Source: Dryococelus australis | Taxonomy: Eukaryota; Arthropoda; Insecta; Phasmatodea; Phasmatidae | DNA: 64,000 nt | Direction of reading: 5' to 3' | Assembly: GCA_029891345.1 (NCBI GenBank) | Contig: CM056995.1 | Coordinates: 80,601,895 to 80,665,894, forward strand | Shown here: one piece after another, positions 24,674 to 33,610 of the stretch | Position numbering within the stretch: the stretch's first letter is position 1 | How the letters are laid out: each line of letters begins with the position of its first letter | Notes under the pieces: model-generated | What the model was told of the DNA's origin: nothing | The model's database searches: none | The model's input: the letters and a program-made list of their open reading frames with translations, nothing else | Translations under genes and position numbers: made by a program

Positions 24674-25696
24674 TCACAGTATTTTGACGGTTCTGTCTCG
24701 GCAATTGTAAGATACAAGCCTGTCGTGAAGTATCAGGCAAAATGTGTACGTGTTGGCAGGAATATTTCCATGTGTAGTGAATTCGATCCTGCAGTCAACC
24801 ACATTGAAGGTAATACACTCGTCCTGTTTTCTCAAATCGAATACCATGCAGTTTGGAATTGAATGTACATCTGATATGACAGCAGGCACTGGCCATTTAC
24901 AAAGACCGTGTTCATGTATAAGTACAGGTAGCTTTCGCTATTCAAAAATATTTTGACATATTCTATTTGACATGTGTCGAACTGCTAACGGCTCACTCTT
25001 ACATTGTGCTGTCTTTCGGTCTGTAGTCCAACAATGATGTACCTCGGTTTCTCAGAAGCAAAGCTGGTCTTCACCATCCAGTTAATGTGCTGGCTTGCTG
25101 GCAAGCCGGGCTATGTCGCCAGACTCCACGACCTGAAAGCCACATCGATGTTTTTACGATCATCCACGTTCTGCAGTGCTCAGCTGCACATGAGGCAGCA
25201 TCCATTCGATAGACTGTAGGTTCAGGTCCACTGCCTCCAGATTTTCTCCCGTACCCACTATGGTATCCAAATGCATATTGGCGAGCATTATCATTAGCTT
25301 CGAATTGAAGATAATTCGTTTGTAGTCTTCGGCAAATCCCAATAGCATGGAGAGCGTAACACATACTTCGAACCTTCCTTCGGCATGAGCGAAAGGTAAT
25401 TTATGATCATTGAGGTTATGCCAACATCTCGCAACTGATCCACCTCGGCACCGTTGAGAAAGTAGGCGATGCGATCGATCAGGTGAAGAATTCCATTGCT
25501 AATTATTTTCGTTGATGCTGGATTGGTCCCATCTTCTTTCGTCAGAGTCCCCCCTGATTCGCAGGAAAGACTGGCAAGGAAGAGTGCAGATATCTTGGTG
25601 TTGGACTGCTATCCGAACCTCCGATGGTAGTGTGTATGGCCCGATCAGGAACGACTGGTATGCATGAAGTTCCACCTTAGTTATGCTGTCTTCCAA
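24674..25696 (-). pseudogene. Major capsid protein (double-jelly-roll type), broken
   Basis: Five minus-strand pieces follow the order of the Polinton/insect-adintovirus major capsid protein. They are DSITKVELHAYQSF (25,696-25,499); IAYFLNGAEVDQLRDVGITS (about 25,503-25,335); LGFAEDYKRIIF with IEWMLPHVQLS (25,348-25,160); NWMVKTSFASEKPRYIIVGL (25,083-24,988); and a C-terminal part with NIPANTYTFCLILHDRLVSY ending at 24,674. This capsomer forms the shell in the family. The pieces lie in different frames, with at least four disruptions. The apparent first codon is TTG after an ATT, so the original start looks lost. About 75 bp between the third and fourth pieces gives no match, and the gene seems shorter than usual. 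Assignment is from motif recognition; a profile search would settle it. Confidence 0.85.
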
Positions 25697-25874
25697 AATG
25701 GTTGGCTATTCGTAGTTTAGGAAACCTTCCATTGCGATCGACCTCGTAGTCGAGACTGCAGAGGATAATCTCGTAAGCACGTGTTAACTTCTTGGAGACG
25801 TACGACGTACTGATGGTAGGTTTTGCACGACACGTTATTTTATAAATTCTGGTCGGCGTAGATATTATACCCAT
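25677..25874 (-). CDS. Small ORF between penton-like and major capsid genes
   Basis: A 65-codon frame starting with MGIISTPTRIYKI and ending FGRQHN overlaps the last codons of the penton-like gene upstream and the beginning of the major capsid gene downstream. Such overlap suits a compact viral operon-like arm. The middle contains SKKLTRAYEIILCSLDYEV. I do not recognise a domain and cannot say whether it was ever translated. Confidence 0.4.
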   Translation of the reverse strand: MGIISTPTRIYKITCRAKPTISTSYVSKKLTRAYEIILCSLDYEVDRNGRFPKLRIANHFGRQHN

Positions 25875-26552
25875 CTTCTCAAAATCAGGCGTAGGGTGAT
25901 TTCTTCGTTTCGAAAGTTCACCAGCTCTGCGGGCTGCTCGAGCACCTCGTGTACTCTCTTCACGACGACTGGAACGTAAATGATGCTTTGTAGTGCCACG
26001 ACCAGTTTATAACCTAGAGGGATCATAGGCGAAAATTCGTGCAGCATATTGCTCGGCCTGCCGTTGAGGTATGTGCCGCTCGCCAAATTGCAGGTTATTC
26101 GTATCACGTTAACTGGCAAAATATTTACAGGCTGCGACGACACGTGTGTTTTACCAGCTTCGTGGATGCGCGGTTCGAACCTCAGCATCGGTCCGATAGT
26201 ATCCGGTTTCGTAAAGTCGATATCATCGTTGCATCTGATAACACGCTTCAGAGTATTGGGATTCCCACGTAGTTCGAATTCTGCGGGGGGGGGGGGGGGG
26301 CAGCGAATCTTCAATGTACCTTGCAATATCGTCTATTTCATAAGAACCAACGGGCAGCGAAAATTCATGGGAAACATTATCACTTTTTACGAGGTACAGC
26401 TTGCAGTTTTATTAATCAATTTTCGGTATCGCATTGTAAGTTTGAAAATCGACAAGGCATATGCTCCATTCCCCCTCCAGATCGAGTGGCGGAAAATGTA
26501 CCATACGCAGCTCAGAGCTACTACTACCCATCAAGGTAAGAATTATAGACAT
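25865..26552 (-). pseudogene. Penton-like minor capsid protein, broken
   Basis: It starts at an ATG (26,552-26,550) and reads 46 codons to a stop at about 26,412 (ending FQTYNAIPKID). A second frame follows with KLYLVKS and SLPVGSYEIDDIARYIEDS, then a G16 tract on the plus strand (26,285-26,300) that appears as poly-Pro. The long final frame to 25,865 contains VNILPVNVIRITCNLASGTY, NMLHEFSPMIPLGYKLV and FRNEEITLRLILRRWV. This layout matches the minor capsid (penton, single-jelly-roll) protein of Polinton/adintovirus-like elements in insects, which occupies the fivefold vertices. The poly-G expansion and at least one stop/shift inactivate it. The family match is strong; the structural role is inherited from the family. 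Confidence 0.78.
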
Positions 26553-26588
26553 GACTGATGGTTTCCTTGCAGCCTTTTTATTATACAA

Positions 26589-26960
26589 TTACTTGTACGA
26601 GTGAACCAGAAAGAGAAGGCACAAATGTACGCAGTTCCACGTGTTAGGCAGCTGCTCCGTTTCGTAATTGTAAGTTAGATTTCAATTTCCTAGGTACTTG
26701 CGCAATTCAGGTGGAGGACGCAAATTCCCAAAACTATCATAATAGTCTGCGTGTTTACCCTTTTTTTACGTAGGCTACCCAGTGCGTGCCGGGCCCTGCT
26801 GTCATGTCCAGATTAATTACGGCGCATTCTTCTCTCTTGGATTTAGCGGGCAAACCATCTCTCATAAACATTCCGCGAAAATGAGGTATTTTCAATTTGC
26901 GTGCAAACAGTTCCAAATCCACATTCGCGAGTGCTCGTTTCGGTAGAGATCTAATTATTG
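26589..26960 (-). pseudogene. Adenain-like cysteine protease, broken
   Basis: The first frame (about 26,960-26,755) contains GMFMRDGLPAKSKREECAVI and GPGTHWVAYVKKG, where the His of THW is the catalytic histidine. At an A7 run (26,761-26,767, minus strand) the frame slips by one. The second frame continues ADYYDSFGNLRPPPELRKYL, whose Asp fits the acidic catalytic position, then meets a TGA. After it comes ETEQLPNTWNCVHLC and a TAA at 26,591-26,589. Gln is seven residues before Cys, the same spacing as the oxyanion Gln and nucleophile Cys of adenovirus protease. In relatives this enzyme matures capsid and core proteins. No ATG is evident; the 5' end overlaps the end of the core-like gene. Confidence 0.85.
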
Positions 26961-27504
26961 TTTCTTCCTGCTGCGTCGCTTTTGCACACTTCCGCCTCCT
27001 ACTGGGTATAGTCTTAGGTAGAGGCCTTGCCCATTTTGTTTTTTTTTTTTTTTTTTACCCATGGCGATAGCTTCCATACTTGCATTGTGTCTTTGTGCCT
27101 CGGTCAACTGTTTCCGTTCGTTCGATGCTGTGTTGACGGCTCGGGCGATACCACTCGTTGCTCCGATTAGGCCTCCAGGGGCTGCGAGAGCAGGCGAAAG
27201 CAATGGAAAAAAATCCACCGGTAGATATTTTCTTAGACTGCACAGCTTTTCTTCTTTTTGTAACTACTTTTCTTTTCACTTATGCCTTTCTTTTGTCCAT
27301 CTTCACTTTGGCATTCGTCAAGTTTGAAACACCCCATGCTGATAATTTTTCGCCAAGCCCAGTATCTGATGATTTTCTTATTTCGTCCGCCTTCTGTACA
27401 AGTATCTTGTCTGTCCGGTGTCTGGCTTACAGATCTTTGTGCTGGCAATAGGCGATGTCGTGCTGCTTGCACGCCTCGTCCAGGACGTTTATGCCTCGAG
27501 ACAT
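26955..27504 (-). pseudogene. PLA2-motif / core-like virion protein, broken
   Basis: The ATG at 27,504-27,502 opens a frame reading RGINVLDEACKQHDIAYCQH, with the Asp-x-x-Cys and His-Asp signature of the parvovirus VP1-type phospholipase A2 domain. A TAA at 27,429-27,427 interrupts it. The same frame then continues (LGEKLSAWGVSNL) to a second stop near 27,280 and a Lys/Arg-rich stretch. A shifted frame (27,218-26,955) carries a hydrophobic Gly/Ala segment (LLSPALAAPGGLIGATSGIA) and ends with QNGQGLYLRLYPVGGGS and basic residues. Similar proteins in adintovirus-like elements are thought to help membrane passage and bind DNA inside the particle. The GLYLRLYP tail recalls a short core-protein motif in the family. 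It is the first gene of the leftward arm. Confidence 0.78.
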
Positions 27505-27572
27505 CGTGGTGAACTGAGCGAAAAAAGTATAAATACGCTCATGTTATACATTTTCGTTTCAGTATCAGTCTA
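27505..27572. promoter_or_regulatory. Central divergent promoter
   Basis: GTATAAATAC at 27,527-27,536 is a near-palindrome that presents a TATA box (TATAAATA / TATTTATA) on both strands. Downstream on the plus strand, TCAGT initiators sit at 27,559-27,563 and 27,565-27,570, 30-40 bp from the TATA box. On the minus strand, a TCAGT complement lies at 27,513-27,517, about 20 bp away and just before the PLA2-gene ATG. The two gene arms leave this point in opposite directions. One box driving both arms is inferred. Confidence 0.6.
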
Positions 27573-27608
27573 GACTTGGAACAGTACAGACGTATCACAT
27601 ATTCCAAT

Positions 27609-28439
27609 ATGACATTTCTGTGCGAATTCTGTCAGAAGCTGTTTTCTCGGCGTGATACTTTAAAGAGACATTGTAAAATTTGCAGTATTGGTTGTCCTCC
27701 TCCTCCTCCTCGACCACCACCACCACCACCACCACCACCACCGTCAGAATATTGCAGTGGTAATATACGTATTATCAAGCAAGATGTTACTCTACCCCTA
27801 CGCATTCACGCCGAAGATGATATCTCCCAGGAATTGTGACATGGAAGCCTATTTCCGAATAGTGAGGTGCATCATTGCGGGACCATCAACATGCGTCCTA
27901 CTGAGCCTGCTGGAAGAGAACGGTCTCCGGTTCGAGAATGTTTACATATATCCAAATCACTCCAGCAACCGAAATACCGGCGATTGGCACGAGTACTGCA
28001 GGCCGTGGAAGGCATGGGTTATTTCCCATGCAGCGATAACGAAGTCGTCGTACCTCCGAACGAGGCACTATGGAACTCGATATTTGTCTTCGATGACATT
28101 GCTTGCGAGAAACAAACTTGCATTCACGAATACTTTATCATGGGACGGCATGCATGCGTGGACTGCGTGTACCTCGTCCAGACTTATTCGCGCATACCCA
28201 AACAGATGCTTCGCGATAATGCTAATGGGTTGGTGTTGTTTCACATGGACGACACCAATTTACGTCATGTATACGACGATCATGTAAATACAGACATGAT
28301 GCTATCAGATTTCAAACGTATGTGTGCTTTGTGCTGGAAAGACAAATACGGATCTTTGACGATCGTAAAGGACCGACCCCTACATAATGGGAGGTACAGG
28401 CGCGGGTTCGATCAGTTCATCGCCAGCCGTCGAGAATGA
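27609..28439 (+). pseudogene. C2HC finger plus A32/FtsK-like packaging ATPase, broken
   Basis: The ATG at 27,609 opens TFLCEFCQKLFSRRDTLKRH and KIC, a C-x2-C-x12-H-x3-C zinc finger. A poly-Pro linker encoded by (CCT/CCA)n and a stop at 27,837-27,839 follow. The ATPase begins in another frame (about 27,840-27,950: IIAGPSTCVLLSLLEENGLR), then returns to the first frame by a compensating shift (SKSLQQPKYRRLARVL) and stays open to the TGA at 28,437-28,439. Walker B is NSIFVFDDIACEKQ. VDCVYLVQTYSRIPKQMLRD and LRHVYDDHVNTDMML complete the family pattern. These enzymes pump DNA into virions. The P-loop is abnormal: GPSTC runs straight into VLLSLL without the expected Gly-Lys-Thr. This points to a small in-frame loss that would abolish ATP binding. 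Confidence 0.85.
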
Positions 28440-28523
28440 GTTACAGCATATCGAAATTTTGGCAAAGTACCCTCAAGATACGCCATCATAAAGACAACCA
28501 TGGCGGTTGTCTCGTACTAGGGG

Positions 28524-28949
28524 ATGATGGAACTTGTGATGCTGGTAGAAGAATAATTCGAAACGTTGGTGAACCTGAACGACCTGGGGATGCTGCTACT
28601 AAACATTTCGTCCTCGAAACTGGTAATGACATCATCTCAACTGCGCAGAATGTTGGCTGAACAAAACGCATTCTTTCGAAACTACCTGCCCGAGCTCAGA
28701 GCGAAAATGGGACGTGTGAAAACGGAGATTGTCCGCGATATGGTGGCCATGGGCGAGCACGTAACGAGTGTTCAAAGGCAAATTATCGACAAATTGAATG
28801 TAGCATCTGCACAAAATGAAGAGAATCTGAAAAACCTGGAAGGATATATGATACATACGTTCGACAACTCGATTTCCCACCTCGCTACGAAAACAGATAT
28901 TCAAAATTACAGCGAACGTCTGAGCGGAGACTCACGACTAAACCTATAA
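28524..28949 (+). pseudogene. Coiled-coil protein of virus-like element
   Basis: A frame beginning around an ATG-ATG near 28,524 reaches a stop near 28,557, then is open to 28,949. The translated part (SSQLRRMLAEQNAFFRNYLP, then KTEIVRDMVAMGEHVTSVQR, then QIIDKLNVASAQNEENLKNL) is rich in Leu/Ile/Val heptads without proline, so it is probably a long coiled coil. It lies between the ATPase and DUF8207 genes on the same strand. I do not recognise a named family. An alternative frame (28,436-28,660) overlaps its start and looks like a shadow. Confidence 0.5.
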
Positions 28950-28980
28950 AAGAGAGCGACAGTGAGAACCTTTATTCAGT

Positions 28981-29613
28981 ATGATGGCGGACATTGCTAG
29001 CGAACTACATCGGGTGATTCAGTCTGTCCGCTCAAAGTATTTGCTCTCCAAGAGAGCCAACATTTCACGCGATCGTATAAATGAAGAGATTTTTAAGCCC
29101 ATTACTCATCGTCTCGATGTACTCAGGGAGAGCTATGGAGCACCCGTAGCTGTAAAGTCCAAGATCGCCAACACCGCTAAGCCTTTGAAAAAGCGAAAGC
29201 ATGATGAAGTACAGTCAGGTCAGGACGATGGATCGGATGCGGATTTGCCACACAAGATGAAAGTACGGATGTGAGCCCTGAAATCTAAAGCTTTGGCTCG
29301 ACGGTACTTACGATCGTACACATCTTGTAATAATGATACGACATACGGTGTATACAGGCATAATGATGAATGGTTCCTCGGTGCTGATGAAATAGAATTT
29401 CTACCAGGTGGAAGCATCCGAGTTGGCAATTACACGTTCCGTGGAACCCCCGGACTATACGAACTTCTATTTCGCAAGGAGCCCAAGGAGTTTACAGAAT
29501 ACGACCTCCTGGAATACAAGACTTTGCTCGAACTCACACACGCACTTTACCAAGACAACGATCCTGAGACAGGTTTTTATAAGGATGAAGATCACGAAAA
29601 ATCGACATTCTAG
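28981..29613 (+). pseudogene. DUF8207-type protein, one in-frame stop
   Basis: The ATG at 28,981 opens a frame that is uninterrupted to 29,613 except for one TGA at 29,272-29,274. The N-terminal half is helical and basic (ELHRVIQSVRSKYLLSKR; KKRKHDE, a possible nuclear signal). The C-terminal half has NNDTTYGVYRHNDEWFLGAD, VGNYTFRGTPGLYELLFRKE and YDLLEYKTLLELTHALYQDN, the pattern I associate with DUF8207 (small beta-rich domain with T-x-G-L-x-E-L). Such proteins are common in insect Polinton-like elements. Their function is unknown. The single stop makes this the best preserved gene of the element. Confidence 0.75.
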
Positions 29614-29828
29614 TAGACCTCTTCAGCGGCCTAGCACTGAAAATCGGGGAAGGTATGAAGAAGATAGACGACGGCAAGAACATTGACTACGTATTCTGGG
29701 ACGACCCGAACAAGCTGGTGGACAGGCTGCAGCTACTGCTTGCTTCACAAAGTGTTGGAAATTACTACCACACCAATGAGATAGTTTCAATCATCGAAGA
29801 ACTTGAGGAAGCCGGCTACATACAATGA
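29592..29828 (+). pseudogene. C-terminal fragment downstream of DUF8207 domain
   Basis: A frame shifted relative to the DUF8207 gene reads RKIDILVDLFSGLALKIGEG, then YVFWDDPNKLVDRLQLLLAS and EIVSIIEELEEAGYIQ before TGA at 29,826-29,828. It is well conserved in appearance (acidic, helical) and probably continues the same protein, separated by a one-base shift near 29,592-29,611. It ends 12 bp before the right inverted repeat starts. Confidence 0.6.
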
Positions 29829-29839
29829 GTCGATTGGTA

Positions 29840-31055
29840 ATCGCCAGCTTCAAGCGGTGAAGTTTCCCTGCCCGCTACAATTCCTGGCTCGCCGAGGCGA
29901 ACATCGAGCGGTGAACGTCGAAGAAGATTAATAAACCTTTATATCTGATTATGTGTAAAATAAATTTAATGTAAAAAAAGATATGCTGTGTTTTATTTCA
30001 AACAAAAAACCTCCCCGCTTTATACGTAAGAATAAAAATTAATAAATTTAAGTACTTGGCAGGAATGGTCAATGTCGTCGTTCGGTACAGGCGTATATCA
30101 GGTGGCATAATTGGATTGTCGCACAAAGGTGAGGCAGAAACTATAAAACAAATGACAATAATAAAAAACATGAGGGCTGCACATAGTAAGATGGCTGCCT
30201 CCCAACATGGCAGCCTCCAGTAACATATATAAACAAATGATGTATGAAAAAACAAATATGGCCGCCTCCAGTAACATATATAAGCAAATTATGTACGAAA
30301 AAATATATGACCACCTCCAGTAACATATACACAAAGATGGTGGCCTCCAGTAACATATAAGCAAATGACGAATGAAAAAACAGGATGGCGGAATGAGTAT
30401 AGATGAGGGGAGTGAGTGGGAGGGAGTCAGTCGTCTGCTGGATTCGAACAGGGGTGAGTAATTGATGGAATTGGCGGGGGGGGGGGGCCTCAGGAAATGT
30501 AAGTTTTTTAATTACTTTTTTTATAAATATAAGGGAACTTTTTAAGGGAAAAATGGCCGCTGGGGTTAAAAAAATTTTAATGAGAAAATTTAATAGAATT
30601 TTATTAAATTAATTTTTTAACGATTTTTTAAATTTTAAAACAATTTTTAAATTAAAATGTGTAATAATAGATTTTTTAATACCATTTTTTAAAAATCTTT
30701 TGTGATTTTTTTTATATTTTATTTCGAGGTCACAGGTCATATGTACTGCTCTCCTGACCCACGGGTCACTGATCCCTGTCAGCATTTCTGGGGGAAATGT
30801 GCAATTTCTAAAGATCTTTTTAATAGTTTTTAAATAATATTTAATAATAATTTTTTTTTAATTTTTATGGTTTTTTTAGTTTTTTTTTAGGTCAAAGGTC
30901 CTCGGGGTCAAGATCAAGGTCAAAGGTCACATTGGTCGCGGGTGAAATGTCAATGACATCTAAGATGGCGGTGGTCGGGTGACGTACCAAGATGGCGGCT
31001 CCCCCTGGCTCCGGCTCCGATCCCGTTGTACCCAAGTCATCCAAATCCTACTACT
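29840..31055. repeat. Right terminal inverted repeat of virus-like element
   Basis: Inverted match to 23,422-24,623. It has two plus-strand AATAAA signals (29,930-29,935, 29,959-29,964), a four-copy tandem repeat around GCCTCCAGTAACATATA (30,208-30,360; three copies in the left arm), a G12 run (30,476-30,487) at the position of the left C14 run, an AT-rich middle, and a GC-rich outer end. Open frames here (for example 30,098-30,364, minus) encode the tandem repeat and are not genes. Confidence 0.9.
29930..29964 (+). terminator. Polyadenylation signals of rightward arm
   Basis: AATAAA at 29,930-29,935 and 29,959-29,964 follow the last rightward frame by about 100-130 bp, inside the right inverted repeat. 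They are the exact mirror of the left-arm signals. Confidence 0.6.
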
Positions 31056-31061
31056 GTGCAC

Positions 31062-32080
31062 ATACACGTCACAAACACACATGGACGTTACTACCACCTT
31101 GATAAATTATTCATGGTAAAATTCAACCGATCAAAACAATAGTCATCGTAAATCTGACATTCATGTGGAATCAATTCTGAATAACACTGGACAACTTCAT
31201 ACAGGATATATTCCGACACATTTATTGCCACACGTATTTCGATATACTCGTACGTATTTCGATATGCTCGTGACATTGTGTCATTCCTATAGGCACGTCT
31301 GCTATAAATAATTTACAAATATTTCTTCGGCAGGTCGACTGTGAATTTAGTTATTCTACTACAGAAATGAGTGACTGCTGATGTGTGCGAGTATGTGAAA
31401 TTAGAGGATGGGTGGGGATGGGATGACAACAGAGTAAGGAAAAAGAGAAATAAAAACTGAGACATTTAGAGAAAACTCCCACGGGCAGCTTCTACAAAAT
31501 TCTTTGCTCCCTTATGCCTTGATAAACAGGGAACCTCAGTAATTAGGAAACAACCACGCAGCGTTAAAGGGTAGAAAAGTAGTAAAAAGTTTGCCCTGCC
31601 GGTTTTTTAAGGCGAGAATGATAATAATTTCGCGTTGATTGAGTGATTCTTGCAATAGGGGTACGAGATTATCTGAACTATATTATGGACCTACACCATT
31701 GGCAACTCTTTGTTATAGTTGCAGAAAACCTCCGATTAAGGTTCTTTACGATCATAACAGTGTTGCAATGACGTATAATTCATATAACAGAAAGTTTGTC
31801 GTGAACACCAACATATGTCAGTGATTATAAAATAAGCCAACATACCGATCTTTAATCAGCACCAGATCGTTTAGTGGCCACCACAAAGTAATTTTTCGTT
31901 CGCCAGAAAACAATTTGAAGGGTAAATATCGGCATAATATTTTACAGCAGCCACGTTATTATATATATATATATATATATATAATCCCATGACATCAATT
32001 AGTTTATTTTTCTGCGAACTTCCAGCAACCTGCGCATGTGACAATTCTTGGTGGCCTGTAATCGTGACAACAAAAATGTG
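31062..32080. other. No gene seen
   Basis: AT-rich flank of the virus-like element. It holds a 20-bp tandem pair (ACGTATTTCGATAT..., 31,233-31,272) and a TA array at 31,960-31,982. No coding frame of interest. Confidence 0.5.
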
Positions 32081-32300
32081 TATAGGCTATTCACGGCCCT
32101 CACAACCAGCATTAACCACATGTAAATATTTTGTTGCAACCTCAGATGGTAATTTTCGACAGTGGCGAAACCTATCCACTGTGTTTATTAATCACATGAC
32201 AATGTTTATATTAAAAATTGGCAGTAAGATGGAAAAAAGGACTGTAGGAAAAAGTTAGCAGGGCCTTAAAAAGTGCTCACTTTACCGTGAATAGCCTGTA
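32081..32300. mobile_element. MITE subfamily A copy
   Basis: The ends are TATAGGCTATTCACGG and AAAAAGTGCTCACTTTACCG followed by ATAGCCTGTA. Part of the left side is deleted (CCCTCACAACCAGC directly follows the first 16 bases). The body includes AATGTTTATATTAAAAATTG, as in copy 1. Confidence 0.8.
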
Positions 32301-32329
32301 AGGTTTTTTTTGGGAGGGGGGGGGGGAAG

Positions 32330-32710
32330 AAGTGTTTTGTTCGCCAGTAGACGAGAGGGACGGCTACTGCGAAGACGACGGGCCATAGCGCGCGAGGCAG
32401 CCGTGGTCGACGCTAAACGACGCATTCCCTTATACGGCTGTGGGAACCGGCCCCATGCGCGCGGCGGCGTCTCTCTGTCACCTCGACAACCTTGCGTTTT
32501 TCCTGCGGCCGTCCCTCCCTTCCTTTGTCTCCTCCACGGGCTGCTGGCCGGCTGCTCTTGTGCTCGGAATAACCAAGCACCGCTGGGAACCCACACGGGG
32601 CACCACTCGTCTCAGTCTCCCCCCCCCCCCCCCCCACGCTCTTATTCACTCTCTCACAGCGGGTTCCTGAGGTTTTTGCTCCCATCTCTTCCTCCGGATG
32701 TGAAGTTATG
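32330..32710. other. GC/CpG-rich segment with C15 run
   Basis: High CpG content contrasts with the surrounding DNA. Open frames on both strands (longest 152 codons, plus) have no domain, and one is driven by a poly-Pro tract from the C15 run at about 32,622-32,636. It could be a regulatory CpG-rich block. Confidence 0.3.
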
Positions 32711-32770
32711 TAGAAATAACTTCGCAGACTGCCGAGTCACAAGGGAACAACACAAAAGAAACACGTAGGT

Positions 32771-33338
32771 ATAGGATGTTCACGGTAACGTGAACACTTT
32801 TGAGAGACCTGTTCACGATTAACTCTGATTACATTTCATCTTCCTACAATATGTAAATTTAACATTGTAATGGGCCTGATCACTTTATACATGCGTCGGT
32901 CACGTAAAACTGTGACATTGGCTGTGTACCCTTGAAAAGTGCATCCCGGATGTGACGTCACATTGCTACTGTCCGATTTCACAACAAGGGCACATAATGC
33001 ACCCTAGAATGTCCCCTTTAGCCAAGGGCACGAGCAACTTGCCCTTCTCGAGCCCTAGATAGTTTTCGATTCGCAACTGTTTGAAATACTTAATTTGTTT
33101 GTGTCAGTTTTGTGTTTATAACTCTGCACGGCCGTGAAAAACACTTGAAAAGTCTCAAAGACAAATGAAACTCGCATACAGCCAAATTCGACAAAATACA
33201 ACTCGAGGTGGAAACGAACACAGGCGTATATTTCTCATGTGAAGGGAACAAGGGCTCGTGAAACAGGAAGGGATCAAGTGTAAGTGATCAAGGGCACATT
33301 GCACCAAAATCGAACACAACCATTACTAGAAATGCAAT

Positions 33339-33400
<62 letters not shown>

Positions 33401-33610
33401 TTAAAACAAAAAAAAAACGAAATCATTTCAATATATCAAAAAAATGTTTTACTAACAATTTTAAATTCACCATTTCCTCTCAGTCGTTGCCCACTTTACT
33501 GAACGCATGCCAGACATTTATGCTCGTTGAAATGTATGTATACAGATAGGAACAGTGACATGTTTCAAAGATTAATTTCAAAAGTACTCAATTTACCGTG
33601 AACAGTCTTA
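32771..33610. mobile_element. MITE subfamily B, split by a later insertion
   Basis: The left part (ATAGGATGTTCACGGTAACG through GGGCCTGATCACTTTATACA and GCGTCGGTCACG, to about 32,925) and right part (from about 33,480, GTTGCCCACTTTACTGAACG, to CAATTTACCGTGAACAGTCTTA) match the two halves of the intact copy at 58,931-59,342. About 550 bp of unrelated sequence sits between them. It includes a 58-bp TA array (33,342-33,399) and two copies of a CAAGGGCACATNNTGCACC phrase (32,985 and 33,285). Confidence 0.65.
33342..33399. repeat. (TA)n microsatellite
   Basis: A pure TA array. The Tyr-Ile frame through it is not a gene. Confidence 0.95.

Larger units (their letters stand above)
23422..31055. mobile_element. 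Reduced Polinton/Maverick (adintovirus-like) element, degraded
   Basis: A 7.6-kb unit bounded by about 1.2-kb inverted repeats that start AGTAGTAGGATT and end with the complement. Flanking hexamers CAGCAC and GTGCAC share four bases and may be a worn 6-bp target duplication, the size Polintons make. Two divergent gene sets encode major capsid, penton-like capsid, adenain-like protease, PLA2-motif/core protein, packaging ATPase, a coiled-coil protein and a DUF8207 protein. This is the virion-building half of a Polinton. No frame resembles protein-primed DNA polymerase B or a retroviral-type integrase, and the known genes and short gaps fill the interior. Every gene has at least one stop or shift. 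Alternatives are a naturally minimal satellite-like lineage or an internal deletion of a larger element. Confidence 0.88.

Noticed and set aside
26049..26558. 169-codon plus-strand frame
   Set aside because: Lies opposite the penton-like gene, whose minus-strand motifs are clear, and runs through the G16 tract.
27061..27512. Plus-strand frames of 76-97 codons
   Set aside because: Antisense shadows of the PLA2-motif/core-like gene on the minus strand.
24540..29930. Shared C-terminal peptide at the end of both arms (HRAVNVEED)
   Set aside because: The open frame exists in both inverted repeats, but stop codons separate it from the capsid and DUF8207 frames, so it is part of the repeat and not a shared protein tail.
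30098..30364. Minus-strand frame with repeated YMLLEAA
   Set aside because: It is the translated tandem array of the right inverted repeat; the left repeat shows the same on the other strand.
23416..31061. Perfect target-site duplication of the virus-like element
   Set aside because: Flanking hexamers CAGCAC and GTGCAC match at only four of six positions, and GTGCAC is its own complement, so a duplication is possible but not proven.
32310..32768. 152-codon frame in CpG-rich DNA
   Set aside because: Overlapping open frames on both strands reflect base composition; poly-Pro comes from the C15 run; no domain.
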